From positions 2,418,001-2,482,000 of the forward strand of contig NZ_CP095043.1 in assembly GCF_022919175.1 (NCBI RefSeq): DNA of 64,000 nt, given 5' to 3'. The stretch comes from Leucobacter rhizosphaerae. Lineage in GTDB: Bacteria; Actinomycetota; Actinomycetes; Actinomycetales; Microbacteriaceae. Below, in pieces: positions 25,910 to 34,586 of this stretch (its first letter is position 1; every line of letters begins with the position of its first letter). The translations under genes and the position numbers were made by a program. A model generated the notes under the pieces. It did no database searches, had not been told where the DNA came from, and saw only the letters and a list, made by a program, of their open reading frames with translations.

Positions 25910-27892
25910 ATGACCCACGACGCGCTCACCTCCGGTATCGACCTCACCGAACTCGACCCCGCGATCCGCCCGCACGACGACCTCTACCGGCACGTCAACG
26001 GCAAGTGGATCGAGCGCACCGAGATCCCCGCCGACAAGGCCCGCTACGGCTCGTTCGCGGTGCTCGCCGAGAACGCCGAGGAGGCGGTCCGCGACATCAT
26101 CACCGGCACCGAGGCGCCCGCACCCGGGCCCCTCGCCGCAGACGCCTCCGAGGGCGACAAGGTCGCCGCGCTCTACGCGAGCTTCATGGACCTGGAGCGC
26201 GCCGATGCGCTCGGCGCCGAGCCCATCGCCGAGGATCTCGCGCGCGTGCGGGCGCTCACGTCGATCCCCGAGCTGATCGCCCTCGTCGGCGAGCTCGAGC
26301 GCCAGGGGCTCGGCGGCTTCGCCGGCATGTTCGTCGACAACGACCCGGGCGACCCGGCCCGCTACATCGTGTTCGTGATGCAGGGCGGCATCGGTCTGCC
26401 CGACGAGTCCTACTACCGAGAGGAGCAGTTCGCCCAGGTGCGCGAGCAGTACCGCGCCCACATCGCGCGCATGCTCCAGCTCGCGGGCGTCGAGGGGGCG
26501 GATCGCCTCGCGGAGCTCGCGTTCGACCTCGAGACCCGGATCGCGGCGTCGCACTGGGACAAGGTCGCGAGCCGCGACATCCAGAAGCTCTACAACCTCC
26601 GCACGTTCGCGGGGCTCCAGGAGATCACGCCCGAGCTCGACTGGTCAGCGTACCTCGCGGCCATGGGCGCCCCCGAGAGTGCGTTCGCCGAGGTCGTCGT
26701 GGGCCAGCCCGAGGCCGTGGCGGGGGTCGCGAAGCTGCTCGTCGCCGAGGAGCTCGACGCCTGGAAGGCGTGGCTCGCGTGGTCGATCGTGCGCAGCTCG
26801 GCGGCGCTGCTCTCGCAGGAGCTGTCGCGCGCGAACTTCGACTTCTACGGCACCGCGCTCACCGGTGCGACGGAGCAGCGGGATCGCTGGCGCCGCGGCG
26901 TCTCCTTCGTCGAGGGATCGATGGGCGAGGCCGTGGGGCGGCTGTACGTCGAACGCCACTTCGATGAGGACGCGAAGGCGGCCATGGACGGGCTCGTCGA
27001 GCACCTCATCGAGGCGTACCGCGAGTCGATCGAGCAGCTCGACTGGATGAGCCCGGAGACGAAGGTGCGTGCGCTCGAGAAGCTCGACCGTTTCACCCCG
27101 AAGATCGGCTACCCGGTGAAGTGGCGCGACTACTCCGCGATCACCGTCGACTCGGGCGACCTCGTGGGCAACTCGCGCCAGGTCGCGGAGTACGAGTTCA
27201 CCCGCGAGCTCGGCAAGGTCGGCAAGCCGATCGACCGCGACGAGTGGTTCATGACCCCGCAGACCGTCAACGCCTACTACAACCCCGGCTTCAACGAGAT
27301 CGTGTTCCCCGCGGCGATCCTGCAGCCGCCGTTCTTCGACAAGCGCGTCGACGCGGCCGCGAACTTCGGGGCCATCGGCGCCGTGATCGGTCACGAGATC
27401 GGCCACGGCTTCGACGACCAGGGATCCCGCTACGACGGCGACGGCAAGCTCACCGACTGGTGGACCGAGGCGGATCGCACCGCGTTCGAGGAGCGCACGG
27501 GCGCGCTCATCGGCCAGTACAACGCTCTCTCGCCGGAGGGCGCGGACGGGCAGACGGTCAACGGCGAGCTCACGATCGGCGAGAACATCGGCGACCTCGG
27601 CGGCCTCGCAATCGCCTGGCGCGCGTACCTCCGGTCGCTCGACGGCGCCGAGCCGCCGGTGATCGACGGACTCACCGGTGCGGAGCGCTTCTTCCTGTCG
27701 TGGGCGCAGGCCTGGCAGCAGAAGTCGCGCCCCGCCGAAACCGTGCGGCTGCTCACGATCGATCCGCACTCGCCGAACGAGTTCCGCTGCAACCAGATCG
27801 TCGCGAACCTCGACGCGTTCCACGAGGCGTACGACACGAAGCCGGGCGACCGGCTGTGGCTGGAGCCCGAGCAGCGCGTCAGGATCTGGTAG
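25910..27892 (+). CDS. M13-family zinc metallopeptidase (neprilysin-like)
   Basis: A 660-residue M13 peptidase. Zinc motif HEIGH at H495/E496/H499 in VIGHEIGHGFDDQG, third ligand E558 in ENIGDLGG, and the substrate-binding NAY at 454-456 in NAYYNPGFNEIVFPAAILQPPFFD. There is no signal peptide or membrane anchor, so it is probably cytoplasmic, cleaving small peptides. The ATG follows TAGGCT by 6 nt (leaderless) and is divergent from the MATE gene. Its end overlaps the convergent next gene by 14 bp. Confidence 0.94.
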   Translation: MTHDALTSGIDLTELDPAIRPHDDLYRHVNGKWIERTEIPADKARYGSFAVLAENAEEAVRDIITGTEAPAPGPLAADASEGDKVAALYASFMDLERADALGAEPIAEDLARVRALTSIPELIALVGELERQGLGGFAGMFVDNDPGDPARYIVFVMQGGIGLPDESYYREEQFAQVREQYRAHIARMLQLAGVEGADRLAELAFDLETRIAASHWDKVASRDIQKLYNLRTFAGLQEITPELDWSAYLAAMGAPESAFAEVVVGQPEAVAGVAKLLVAEELDAWKAWLAWSIVRSSAALLSQELSRANFDFYGTALTGATEQRDRWRRGVSFVEGSMGEAVGRLYVERHFDEDAKAAMDGLVEHLIEAYRESIEQLDWMSPETKVRALEKLDRFTPKIGYPVKWRDYSAITVDSGDLVGNSRQVAEYEFTRELGKVGKPIDRDEWFMTPQTVNAYYNPGFNEIVFPAAILQPPFFDKRVDAAANFGAIGAVIGHEIGHGFDDQGSRYDGDGKLTDWWTEADRTAFEERTGALIGQYNALSPEGADGQTVNGELTIGENIGDLGGLAIAWRAYLRSLDGAEPPVIDGLTGAERFFLSWAQAWQQKSRPAETVRLLTIDPHSPNEFRCNQIVANLDAFHEAYDTKPGDRLWLEPEQRVRIW

Positions 27893-28829
27893 CCCGCGAC
27901 GTTCGGCGGAAGATGCGGCGACGGGTCGGCCGGTCGGGCTGGTCCGGCTGACCGGCCGGGTTCGCCAGCTCTGACGGGCTCGGCTCGCCGGCTTCGATCG
28001 CGGTCACCCGCGGCGCGGTGAGTTCCGCGGGGAGCACGAGCGGAGGCGGCCCGAAGGCGGTGCGGGATCGCGCCACGACGCGGCGCGCGAGCACGTAGTT
28101 GCCGACGCCGCCGATCACGGCGCCGACGCCGTACGGGATCGCCTTGCCGATGACCGAGGCGCTCCCGGTCGTGGCGACCTTGCGCAGGAACATGCCCTTG
28201 AGCTGATCCACCAGCGGCGCGAGCATCTGCCGAGGCAGGACCGAGCCGACGAACTCGCCCCAGAAGGTCGACCGGCTCGCGCCGCCCTTGGCCTGCGAGG
28301 TGACCTGCCGGAGGAGCGTCAGCCCCTCGTCCCCGAGCAGCAGCGTGAGGATGATCGCGCGCGCCCGATCCGGATTCTCCAGGGTGATGCCGTGCACCTC
28401 CGCCAGCGAGTGCGCGTACAGCGCCGTCGCCTCGAGGAACCCGACGGTCTCGGCGCTCGCGAGCGCGAGGGCCGCGACGGTGCCGACGGCGGGCACGGCC
28501 GCGGTCGCTCCGACGGCGCTGCCGCCCGCCGTGACCGCGGCGATGTACCGGGTCTCCAGTGCACGGGTGAGCGCGACGGGGGTGGCCGTGCGGTGCTTCG
28601 CGGCGACGCGGCGGAGGTGGGCGACGACGATCGGACGCTGGATCGAGAGCACGCGGTCGACGGCGCGATCGAGCCAGGGCAGGGCGGGGTCCGCGGGCGC
28701 GGGCGGCGTCGACGTCGTGAGGATGGTCGGGATCGCAACAGGCGCGGGGGCCGCTGCGGGCGCGGTCTGCGCCAGGTCCGGCACCGGCTCGGGCGCAGGA
28801 ACCGGCACGGTCCGTGGATCTTCAGGCAT
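27879..28829 (-). CDS. Conserved hypothetical protein, possibly EcsC-like
   Basis: A 316-residue protein. After a proline/alanine-rich first 50 residues comes ALPWLDRAVDRVLSIQRPIVVAHLRR, then a glycine/alanine-rich hydrophobic stretch (GGSAVGATAAVPAVGTVAALALASAET split over two helices) and a second such stretch with GKAIPYGVGAVIGGVGNYVLARRVV. This pattern resembles EcsC-family proteins but I am not certain. The tail is Arg-rich. An ATG at 28829 is chosen; an in-frame GTG precedes it directly. It converges with the M13 peptidase. Confidence 0.55.
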   Translation of the reverse strand: MPEDPRTVPVPAPEPVPDLAQTAPAAAPAPVAIPTILTTSTPPAPADPALPWLDRAVDRVLSIQRPIVVAHLRRVAAKHRTATPVALTRALETRYIAAVTAGGSAVGATAAVPAVGTVAALALASAETVGFLEATALYAHSLAEVHGITLENPDRARAIILTLLLGDEGLTLLRQVTSQAKGGASRSTFWGEFVGSVLPRQMLAPLVDQLKGMFLRKVATTGSASVIGKAIPYGVGAVIGGVGNYVLARRVVARSRTAFGPPPLVLPAELTAPRVTAIEAGEPSPSELANPAGQPDQPDRPTRRRIFRRTSRATRS

Positions 28830-28878
28830 CACACGAGCAGCGTAAGGGAACGACCTGGGATCTCTCGAGGGCTTGCGC

Positions 28879-29823
28879 TCAGCGCGCGGAGGCTCCGGCA
28901 TGCTCAGCGCACGGGGTGCCGCGGTGCGCGGTGCAGACCACGAACCGCGCCGCGCAGTCGTCGACGGTGCAGTCGGCCAGGAGTGAGGAGGGCGCTTGGC
29001 ACGCCGCGCAGGTCCCGATCACGGCCGCGCCGGGCGCGAACTCCAGCGACTCCCGGCCGTCGAACACGGCGAGGGATCCCTCCCAGAGCCCATCGTTGCC
29101 GAACGCCTCGCCGTAGCGGACGACCCCGCCGTCGAGCTGGTAGACCTCACTGAAGCCCCGCTTGCGCATGGCGGCCGACAGGATCTCGCAGCGGATGCCG
29201 CCGGTGCAGTAGGTGACGACCGGGCGGTCCTTGATGTCGTCGAACGCCCCGCTCTCGATCTGCTCGATGAACCCGTGCGTCGTCTGCACGTCCGGCACCA
29301 CGGCGCCCGCGAAGCGTCCGATCTCGGCCTCCCAGGCGTTCCGCCCATCGAAGAAGACGACGTCGTCGCCCCGCTCCGCGACGAGCTCGTTGACCGCCTC
29401 CGGCGACAAGTGCTCACCGCCCCCGACCACCCCGTTGGCGTCGACGACCGTCTCGTCGGGGATCCCGAATGCCACGAGCTCGTCGCGCACCTTCACGCTG
29501 AGCCTCGGGAAGTCGGTGATCCGCCGCCAGGGAGCCCGGCGGTCGATGCCGTGCAGGGGCTCGGCCGCGTCGGGTTCGAACCCGGTGCCCGCGCTCCACT
29601 TCACGTCGAGGTCCGCGAATGCCGGGTGGGCCCGGGTGCGGCGCAGGTACTGCTTGCACGCGTCGAGCTCCCCGCCGACGGTGCCGTTGATGCCGTGCCT
29701 CGAGATGATGATCCGCCCGCGCAGGCCGAGCGACCGGCAGAGCTCGGTCTGCCAGAGACGCACCGCCTCGGGGTCGGGGATCGGGGCGAAGGCGTAGTAC
29801 AGCAGGATCTTGGGCTCGGACAC
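28879..29823 (-). CDS. trhO: tRNA uridine(34) hydroxylase TrhO (rhodanese-like)
   Basis: A 314-residue TrhO/YceA-family protein; TrhO makes 5-hydroxyuridine at wobble position 34 of tRNAs using oxygen. N-terminal [19 protein letters not shown] and [16 protein letters not shown], a central rhodanese domain with catalytic-loop YCTGGIRCE (Cys206 and Cys212), and [11 protein letters not shown]. The tail holds a Cys-rich segment ([20 protein letters not shown]) that could bind zinc, as in longer actinobacterial forms. The GTG start follows TACGAT by 6 nt on this strand. Confidence 0.9.
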   Translation of the reverse strand: MSEPKILLYYAFAPIPDPEAVRLWQTELCRSLGLRGRIIISRHGINGTVGGELDACKQYLRRTRAHPAFADLDVKWSAGTGFEPDAAEPLHGIDRRAPWRRITDFPRLSVKVRDELVAFGIPDETVVDANGVVGGGEHLSPEAVNELVAERGDDVVFFDGRNAWEAEIGRFAGAVVPDVQTTHGFIEQIESGAFDDIKDRPVVTYCTGGIRCEILSAAMRKRGFSEVYQLDGGVVRYGEAFGNDGLWEGSLAVFDGRESLEFAPGAAVIGTCAACQAPSSLLADCTVDDCAARFVVCTAHRGTPCAEHAGASAR

Positions 29824-29855
29824 CTGACCATCGTACGCGCCGTGCTGCGAGGTGC

Positions 29856-29886
29856 TTGACCTTGACCTAACGTCAATGTTTATCGT
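29856..29886 (+). promoter_or_regulatory. MerR-type promoter with 19-bp spacer
   Basis: TTGACC (29856-29861) and TATCGT (29881-29886) are separated by 19 bp, longer than the usual 17, as in MerR-controlled promoters. Inside the spacer lies TTGAC-CTAAC-GTCAA (29862-29876), an inverted repeat fit for a MerR dimer. It precedes the MerR gene itself, implying autoregulation. Confidence 0.7.
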
Positions 29887-29933
29887 GGATCATGCGGTCG
29901 GGATCGTCCCGGCCGGTGGAGAAGGGGGCGCGC

Positions 29934-30770
29934 ATGGAACGCTCGATCCAGGAGGTCGCGAAGGCCGCCGGAACGACGTCTCGCACGCTGCGCCATTACG
30001 ACAGGCTGGGGCTCGTCGCTCCCAGCCGGATCGGGAGCAACGGGTATCGGTACTACGACGATCGGGCGCTCGTTCGGTTGCAGCGGGTGCTGCTGCTCCG
30101 TGAGCTCGGGCTCGGGCTCGACGCGATCGGGCAGGTGCTCGCGGCGCAGGATCGGCAGGCCGGATCGGATCGCGCGGCCTCGAACGGGCCGGAACTCGCG
30201 GAGGTCGCGATCCTCGCGCACCACCTCGAGCTGCTGCATCGCGAGCGGGATCGCATCGCGCTGCAGATCGGCGCCGTCGAGCGCACGATCGGCGCCCTCC
30301 GCCGCTCGGCGGGGGCCGATCCCGAACCCGCACACATCACTGAAGGAGAAGACCTCATGGCACAGGACATGTTCGCCGGATTCGACCACACCGAGCATCG
30401 CGAGGAGGTGGAGGCGCGCTGGGGTGCGGACGCCTACGCGCAGGGGGACCGCTGGTGGCGATCCCTCGACGACGCGGAGCGCTCCGACTGGCAGGCGCGG
30501 CTCGCGGCCCTCAACCGCGACTGGATCGAGGCCGCTGAGCACGGCGAGGATCCCGGATCCCCGGCCGCGCAGGAGCTCGCCGCCCGCCACGTCGCGTGGC
30601 TCACCGCCACCCCCGGCACGCCGACCGCTGACCTCGCGGGATACCTGCGCGGCCTCGGCGAGATGTACGTCGCCGACGAGCGGTTCGCCGCGAACTACGG
30701 CGGGATCGCCGGGGCGACGCTCGTGCGCGACGCGCTCGAGGTGTACGTCGAGCGGGAGCTGCGCGGATAG
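29934..30770 (+). CDS. MerR-family regulator with TipAS-type domain
   Basis: A 278-residue regulator. N-terminal MerR HTH (MERSIQEVAKAAGTTSRTLRHYDRLGLV), a coiled-coil with HHLELLHRERDRIALQIGAVERTIGAL, and a C-terminal TipAS-like domain (DHTEHREEVEARWGADAYAQGDRWWRSL ... AGYLRGLGEMYVADERFAANYGG). TipAS domains trap thiopeptides or other drugs. I start at ATG 29934, which matches the family N-terminus and has GGAGAAGG upstream; a leaderless ATG at 29892, 5 nt after the -10 box, would add 14 residues. The promoter has the long MerR spacer. Confidence 0.85.
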   Translation: MERSIQEVAKAAGTTSRTLRHYDRLGLVAPSRIGSNGYRYYDDRALVRLQRVLLLRELGLGLDAIGQVLAAQDRQAGSDRAASNGPELAEVAILAHHLELLHRERDRIALQIGAVERTIGALRRSAGADPEPAHITEGEDLMAQDMFAGFDHTEHREEVEARWGADAYAQGDRWWRSLDDAERSDWQARLAALNRDWIEAAEHGEDPGSPAAQELAARHVAWLTATPGTPTADLAGYLRGLGEMYVADERFAANYGGIAGATLVRDALEVYVERELRG

Positions 30771-30811
30771 GCCGCGGGATCCCGAGCCCGATGCCCCCCC
30801 CGGGGTGGAGC

Positions 30812-31633
30812 CTACTTGCGGGTGAGCGTGGGCTCGTCGGCCTCGCGGGCGAGATCGATGCGCTGGTCGTCGGCCTCGCGCGCGACGTCGATGCGGTGCT
30901 GCTGCTCGGGGGTGCGGGTGAGCGGCGGCACCACTTCGTACTGATCGTTGACGATGACCACGTCGTGATCCACGTGGTTGACCATCGCGTGCACGGCGTC
31001 GATGAAGTCCTGGCGGCGGATCGCGTCGAGCACGCGGGCGTGATCCCGCTCCATCTCGGCGCCGGTCGCGACGTTCGCGAGGCGACCGCGATGCTCGGGG
31101 GTGCGCAGCCGGTCGTTCGTGCCCGCGTACAGCGCGGCGAGGAGGCGGTTCTTCGCGGCGTCGAACACGAGGCGGTGGAACTTGCTGTCGAACGCCGAGG
31201 AGTCGGCGTCGCCCGCGAAGCCCAGCACCGGGCAGCGCGTGCAGCCGACCTCTTCGATGGCGGCCTGCTCGAGCGCCACGAGATCTTCCTCGGTGCGGTG
31301 CATCGCGGCCTGCTGCGCGGCCTCGATCTCGAGCGCGCGGCGATAGCTCAGGATCTCCTCGAGCGTGAAGTCGCTCAGGAACTCGTTCAGCAGGGTGCTC
31401 GTGGGGGCGGCGGAGCGCACGAAGGTGCCGCGGCCCGGCAGTGTCTCGAGCATGCCGATGCTCGCGAGCGACCGCACCGCCTCGCGCACCGTGGAGCGGC
31501 CGACGCCGGTCTGCTCCGCGAGTTCGGGTTCGATCGGGATCCGGCTGCCGACCGGCCACTCGCCGGTGGTGATCTTGCGGCGCAGGTACGCCAGGGTCGC
31601 GCGGGCCCGATCCGAGCCGGTCGTCGATGCCAT
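30812..31633 (-). CDS. GntR-family regulator (FadR/FCD type)
   Basis: A 273-residue GntR regulator: winged-helix N-terminus (TLAYLRRKITTGEWPVGSRIPIEPELAEQTGVGRSTVREAVRSL split around residue 30) and an FCD ligand domain with the usual Asp/His metal-site helices (DSKFHRLVFDAAKN). An unusual segment GCTRCPVLGFAGDADSS (around residues 130-147) introduces a C-x-x-C motif into the FCD domain. The tail is charged. No target is evident; the gene stands between the MerR gene and the PEBP gene, convergent with the former. Confidence 0.82.
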   Translation of the reverse strand: MASTTGSDRARATLAYLRRKITTGEWPVGSRIPIEPELAEQTGVGRSTVREAVRSLASIGMLETLPGRGTFVRSAAPTSTLLNEFLSDFTLEEILSYRRALEIEAAQQAAMHRTEEDLVALEQAAIEEVGCTRCPVLGFAGDADSSAFDSKFHRLVFDAAKNRLLAALYAGTNDRLRTPEHRGRLANVATGAEMERDHARVLDAIRRQDFIDAVHAMVNHVDHDVVIVNDQYEVVPPLTRTPEQQHRIDVAREADDQRIDLAREADEPTLTRK

Positions 31634-31812
31634 GCTGACTCCGCTCCCAATGCGGCGTGGAGGTACGCCGTCGTCATCTCCGAGTATATCCGGCGAGACC
31701 TTGCGGAGTCCTGGCATCGTGGTGCCACGCGCCCTAAGCTGAGGGCCAGACGGACCCCGCGGATCACCGCGAGCGCGCGTCGGCGTGCGTGGGCCGAGAC
31801 GCAGGGAGAGCA

Positions 31813-32370
31813 ATGACGCAGCACCAGATCAGCCACGGCGCCATCAACCCCTACGCGGGGATGCGGGAGGTGCCGGGGTTCACCCTCACGAGCACGGATA
31901 TTCAGGACGGCGAGCCGCTCCCGGCGGAGCTCTACGCCGAGGCCGCGGGCGGGGCGAACCGGTCGCCGCAGCTCAGCTGGTCGGGCGCACCCGAGGGCAC
32001 GCGCAGCTACGTGGTGACCTGCTTCGACCCCGATGCCCCGACCGGGTCGGGGTTCTGGCACTGGGCGGTCGCGAACATCCCGGGATCCGTCACCGAGCTT
32101 CCGGGCGGTGCGGGTGGCGCGGGGAGCACGTTGCTGCCCGAGGGTGCGATCACGATGCCCAACGAGAAGCGGGATCCCGCGTTCACGGGTGCGGCGCCGC
32201 CCGAGGGCACGGGCGTGCACCACTACTGGTTCGTCGTGCACGCGCTCGACGTGGAGCGGATCGACGTGGATCCGCAGGCGACCCCCGCGGTCCTCGGCTT
32301 CATGATGCGCGAGGCGGTGCTGGCGCGCGCGATCATCGTCGCCACGGGCGAGTTCGGCGGCGCGGCGTAG
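31813..32370 (+). CDS. YbhB/YbcL (PEBP) family protein
   Basis: A 185-residue phosphatidylethanolamine-binding-protein-like protein. Blocks SPQLSWSGAPEGTRSYVVTCFDPDAPTGSGFWHW split as usual, GVHHYWFVVHALDVE and the C-terminal MREAVLARAIIVATGEF are diagnostic. These proteins are small and cytoplasmic here (no signal). GGGAGAG precedes the ATG. Role unknown. Confidence 0.88.
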   Translation: MTQHQISHGAINPYAGMREVPGFTLTSTDIQDGEPLPAELYAEAAGGANRSPQLSWSGAPEGTRSYVVTCFDPDAPTGSGFWHWAVANIPGSVTELPGGAGGAGSTLLPEGAITMPNEKRDPAFTGAAPPEGTGVHHYWFVVHALDVERIDVDPQATPAVLGFMMREAVLARAIIVATGEFGGAA

Positions 32371-32437
32371 GGGACTCCCTCCCCCTCTCGCGGGGGCGGT
32401 GCCGGTCGCCGGTTGGGTGATCCGAACCGCGGCGGTT

Positions 32438-32472
32438 TACGATGCTTGAAACGGCGTCGTGCGGCGCCGTTT
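32438..32472 (+). promoter_or_regulatory. trpX-like promoter -10 and start-site hairpin
   Basis: TACGAT at 32438-32443 is a good -10 box. Just after it AAACGGCG (32449-32456) and CGCCGTTT (32465-32472) form a perfect 8-bp stem with an 8-nt loop, followed by TTCGTTCGTTC. The hairpin lies at the expected 5' end of the mRNA for the transporter operon, or could end the upstream PEBP transcript. Confidence 0.45.
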
Positions 32473-32528
32473 TCGTTCGTTCACTCGACGCGCTCGGGTG
32501 ATCCACCTCCCAGAAGGATCCGATAGTC

Positions 32529-33533
32529 ATGCGACAGTCCTCGTCTCGCCGCGCGCTCACGCTGCTGAGCCTCACCGCCGCCGCCGCGCTCACCCTCTCC
32601 GCCTGCTCCTCGTCGAGCGAGGACTCGGGCGGTGACGCCTCCGCGGAGACGGTCAACATCGGGATCAGCCAGCTCGTGCAGCACCCGGCGCTCGACGCGG
32701 CGACCGAGGGCTTCAAGCAGGCCTTCATCGACGCAGGGTACGTCGAGGGCGAGACCGTGAACTTCGACGAGCAGAACGCCAACGGCGAGCAGGCCACCGC
32801 CGTCACCATCGCGCAGAACTTCGCGTCGATCGATCTCGACCTCGTGCTCGCGGTCGCGACCCCGGCAGCCCAGGCCGCCGCGCAGGCCATCACCGACAAG
32901 CCGGTCCTCTTCACGGCCGTCACCGACGCCGTCTCGGCCGAGCTCGTCGAGTCCGACGAGGAGCCGGGCGCGAACGTGACCGGCACGAGCGACATGGCCC
33001 CGCTCGCCGACCAACTCGCCCTGCTCCAGGAGATCGTGCCCGACGCCAAGAAGGTCGGCATCGTCTACGCCTCGGGCGAGGTCAACTCCGAGGTGCAGGT
33101 CAAGGCGGCCGAGGAGGCTGCGAAGGATCTCGACATCGAGATCGTCACGAAGACCGTGACCACCGCCAATGACATCGCCAACGCCACCGAGGCGCTGGGT
33201 GACGTCGACGCGATCTACGTGCCGACCGACAACATGGTCGTCGCCGGCATCTCCTCGCTGATCCAGGTCGCCGAGACCAAGCAGATCCCCGTGATCGGCG
33301 CCGAGTCGGGCACCGTCGAGGGCGGCGCGATCGCGACGCTCGGCATCGACTACGAGACGCTCGGCAAGCAGACCGGCGAGATGGCCATCAAGATCATCGA
33401 GGGCGCGGATCCCGCGACCACCCCCGTCGAGTTCGCGAGCGAGTTCACGTACGTCGTGAACCCCGCTGCGGCCGAGCGCATGGGCGTCACGGTGCCCGAG
33501 GAGATCCTCTCCCAGGCCGAGATCATCGAGTAG
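32529..33533 (+). CDS. ABC transporter substrate-binding lipoprotein (TrpX-like)
   Basis: A 334-residue lipoprotein of the ABC_sub_bind family, which includes the tryptophan/tyrosine-binding TrpX proteins. Signal peptide with lipobox LTLSAC and lipid Cys26, then an acidic Ser-rich linker. Core blocks VNIGISQLVQHPALDAATEGFKQAF, QNFASIDLDLVLAVATPAAQAA, VTGTSDM and GIDYETLGKQTGEMAIKII. It is followed by a permease and an ATPase gene. Substrate is likely an aromatic amino acid or similar; not proven. Confidence 0.85.
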   Translation: MRQSSSRRALTLLSLTAAAALTLSACSSSSEDSGGDASAETVNIGISQLVQHPALDAATEGFKQAFIDAGYVEGETVNFDEQNANGEQATAVTIAQNFASIDLDLVLAVATPAAQAAAQAITDKPVLFTAVTDAVSAELVESDEEPGANVTGTSDMAPLADQLALLQEIVPDAKKVGIVYASGEVNSEVQVKAAEEAAKDLDIEIVTKTVTTANDIANATEALGDVDAIYVPTDNMVVAGISSLIQVAETKQIPVIGAESGTVEGGAIATLGIDYETLGKQTGEMAIKIIEGADPATTPVEFASEFTYVVNPAAAERMGVTVPEEILSQAEIIE

Positions 33534-33564
33534 CGCGACCCACCACTGAGAGAAACGACACCAC

Positions 33565-34584
33565 ATGATCGGCGCACTCGAGCTCGGGCTCATCTACGGG
33601 GTGATGGCCCTCGGGGTCTACCTCACCTTCAAAGTGCTGAACTTCCCCGACCTCACGGTCGACGGCAGCTTCACCACCGGGGCCGCCGTCGCGGCTGCGC
33701 TGATCACGAACGGTCACAGTCCTGTCCTCGCCACCCTCGCGGGTGGCGGGGCGGGGCTCGTCGCCGGTGTCATCACCGGGCTGCTGCACACGAAGGGCAA
33801 GATCGATGGCCTGCTGGCCGGGATCCTGACCATGATCGCGCTGTGGTCGATCAACCTGCGGATCATGGGCACGGCGAAAGAGGGATCCGCGGTCGCCGCG
33901 AATCTGCCGCTGCTCCGCGCCGACACCGTCTTCACCCCGCTCCGCGATGCCGACCTGCTGGGGACGTGGTCCGGGGTCGCGATCATCGCGGCTGTCGTCC
34001 TCCTCTTCAAGTTCGTCGTCGACTGGTTCCTGTCGACCAGCCTGGGCCTCGCGATCCAGGCGACGGGTGACAACGGCCCGATGATCCGGAGCTTCGGCGT
34101 GAGCACCGACCGCACCACGATCCTGACCCTCGCCCTCTCCAACGGGCTCGTCGCCCTCTGCGGCGCGTTCGTCGCCCAGTACCAGGGCTTCGCCGACATC
34201 AGCATGGGCATCGGCCTCATCCTCGTCGGCCTCGCCTCCGTGATCCTCGGCCAGGCGGTCTTCGGATCCCGGTTCATCTGGATCGCGAGCTTCGCGGTCG
34301 TCTTCGGCGCGGTGCTCTACCGCCTCATCATCTTCTTCGCCATGCGCGTCGGCCTCGACCCGAACGACATGAAGCTGGTGACGGCCGTGCTCGTCGTGCT
34401 CGCGCTGCTGCTGCCCCGCTGGGGGTTCCTGAAGCGTGTGCCGTCACTCCGCAACCGGGGCGGCCGTGCGCCGCGCGGAGCGGATCCGTCGGCTCCAGAT
34501 CCGGCACTCGCCACCGCAGCAGCCTCGAGCTCCATGGCACCCGCCGCCGCGGCCCCCGCTTCCACCGAGACCCCAGGGCGGTAA
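33565..34584 (+). CDS. ABC transporter permease (TrpY-like)
   Basis: A 339-residue branched-chain-type permease with eight to nine membrane segments, starting MIGALELGLIYGVMALGVYLTF and FPDLTVDGSFTTGAAVAAAL, typical for the permease paired with ABC_sub_bind proteins. The C-terminal 45 residues are a polar Ala/Pro/Ser-rich tail. It lies 31 bp after the binding protein and 2 bp before the ATPase gene. Confidence 0.88.
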   Translation: MIGALELGLIYGVMALGVYLTFKVLNFPDLTVDGSFTTGAAVAAALITNGHSPVLATLAGGGAGLVAGVITGLLHTKGKIDGLLAGILTMIALWSINLRIMGTAKEGSAVAANLPLLRADTVFTPLRDADLLGTWSGVAIIAAVVLLFKFVVDWFLSTSLGLAIQATGDNGPMIRSFGVSTDRTTILTLALSNGLVALCGAFVAQYQGFADISMGIGLILVGLASVILGQAVFGSRFIWIASFAVVFGAVLYRLIIFFAMRVGLDPNDMKLVTAVLVVLALLLPRWGFLKRVPSLRNRGGRAPRGADPSAPDPALATAAASSSMAPAAAAPASTETPGR

Positions 34585-34586
34585 CC

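Noticed and set aside
32371..32528. T-box or other riboswitch before the TrpXYZ-like operon
   Set aside because: The leader is only about 80 nt after the likely start site and shows no T-box specifier or conserved AGGGUGGNACCGCG-like word.
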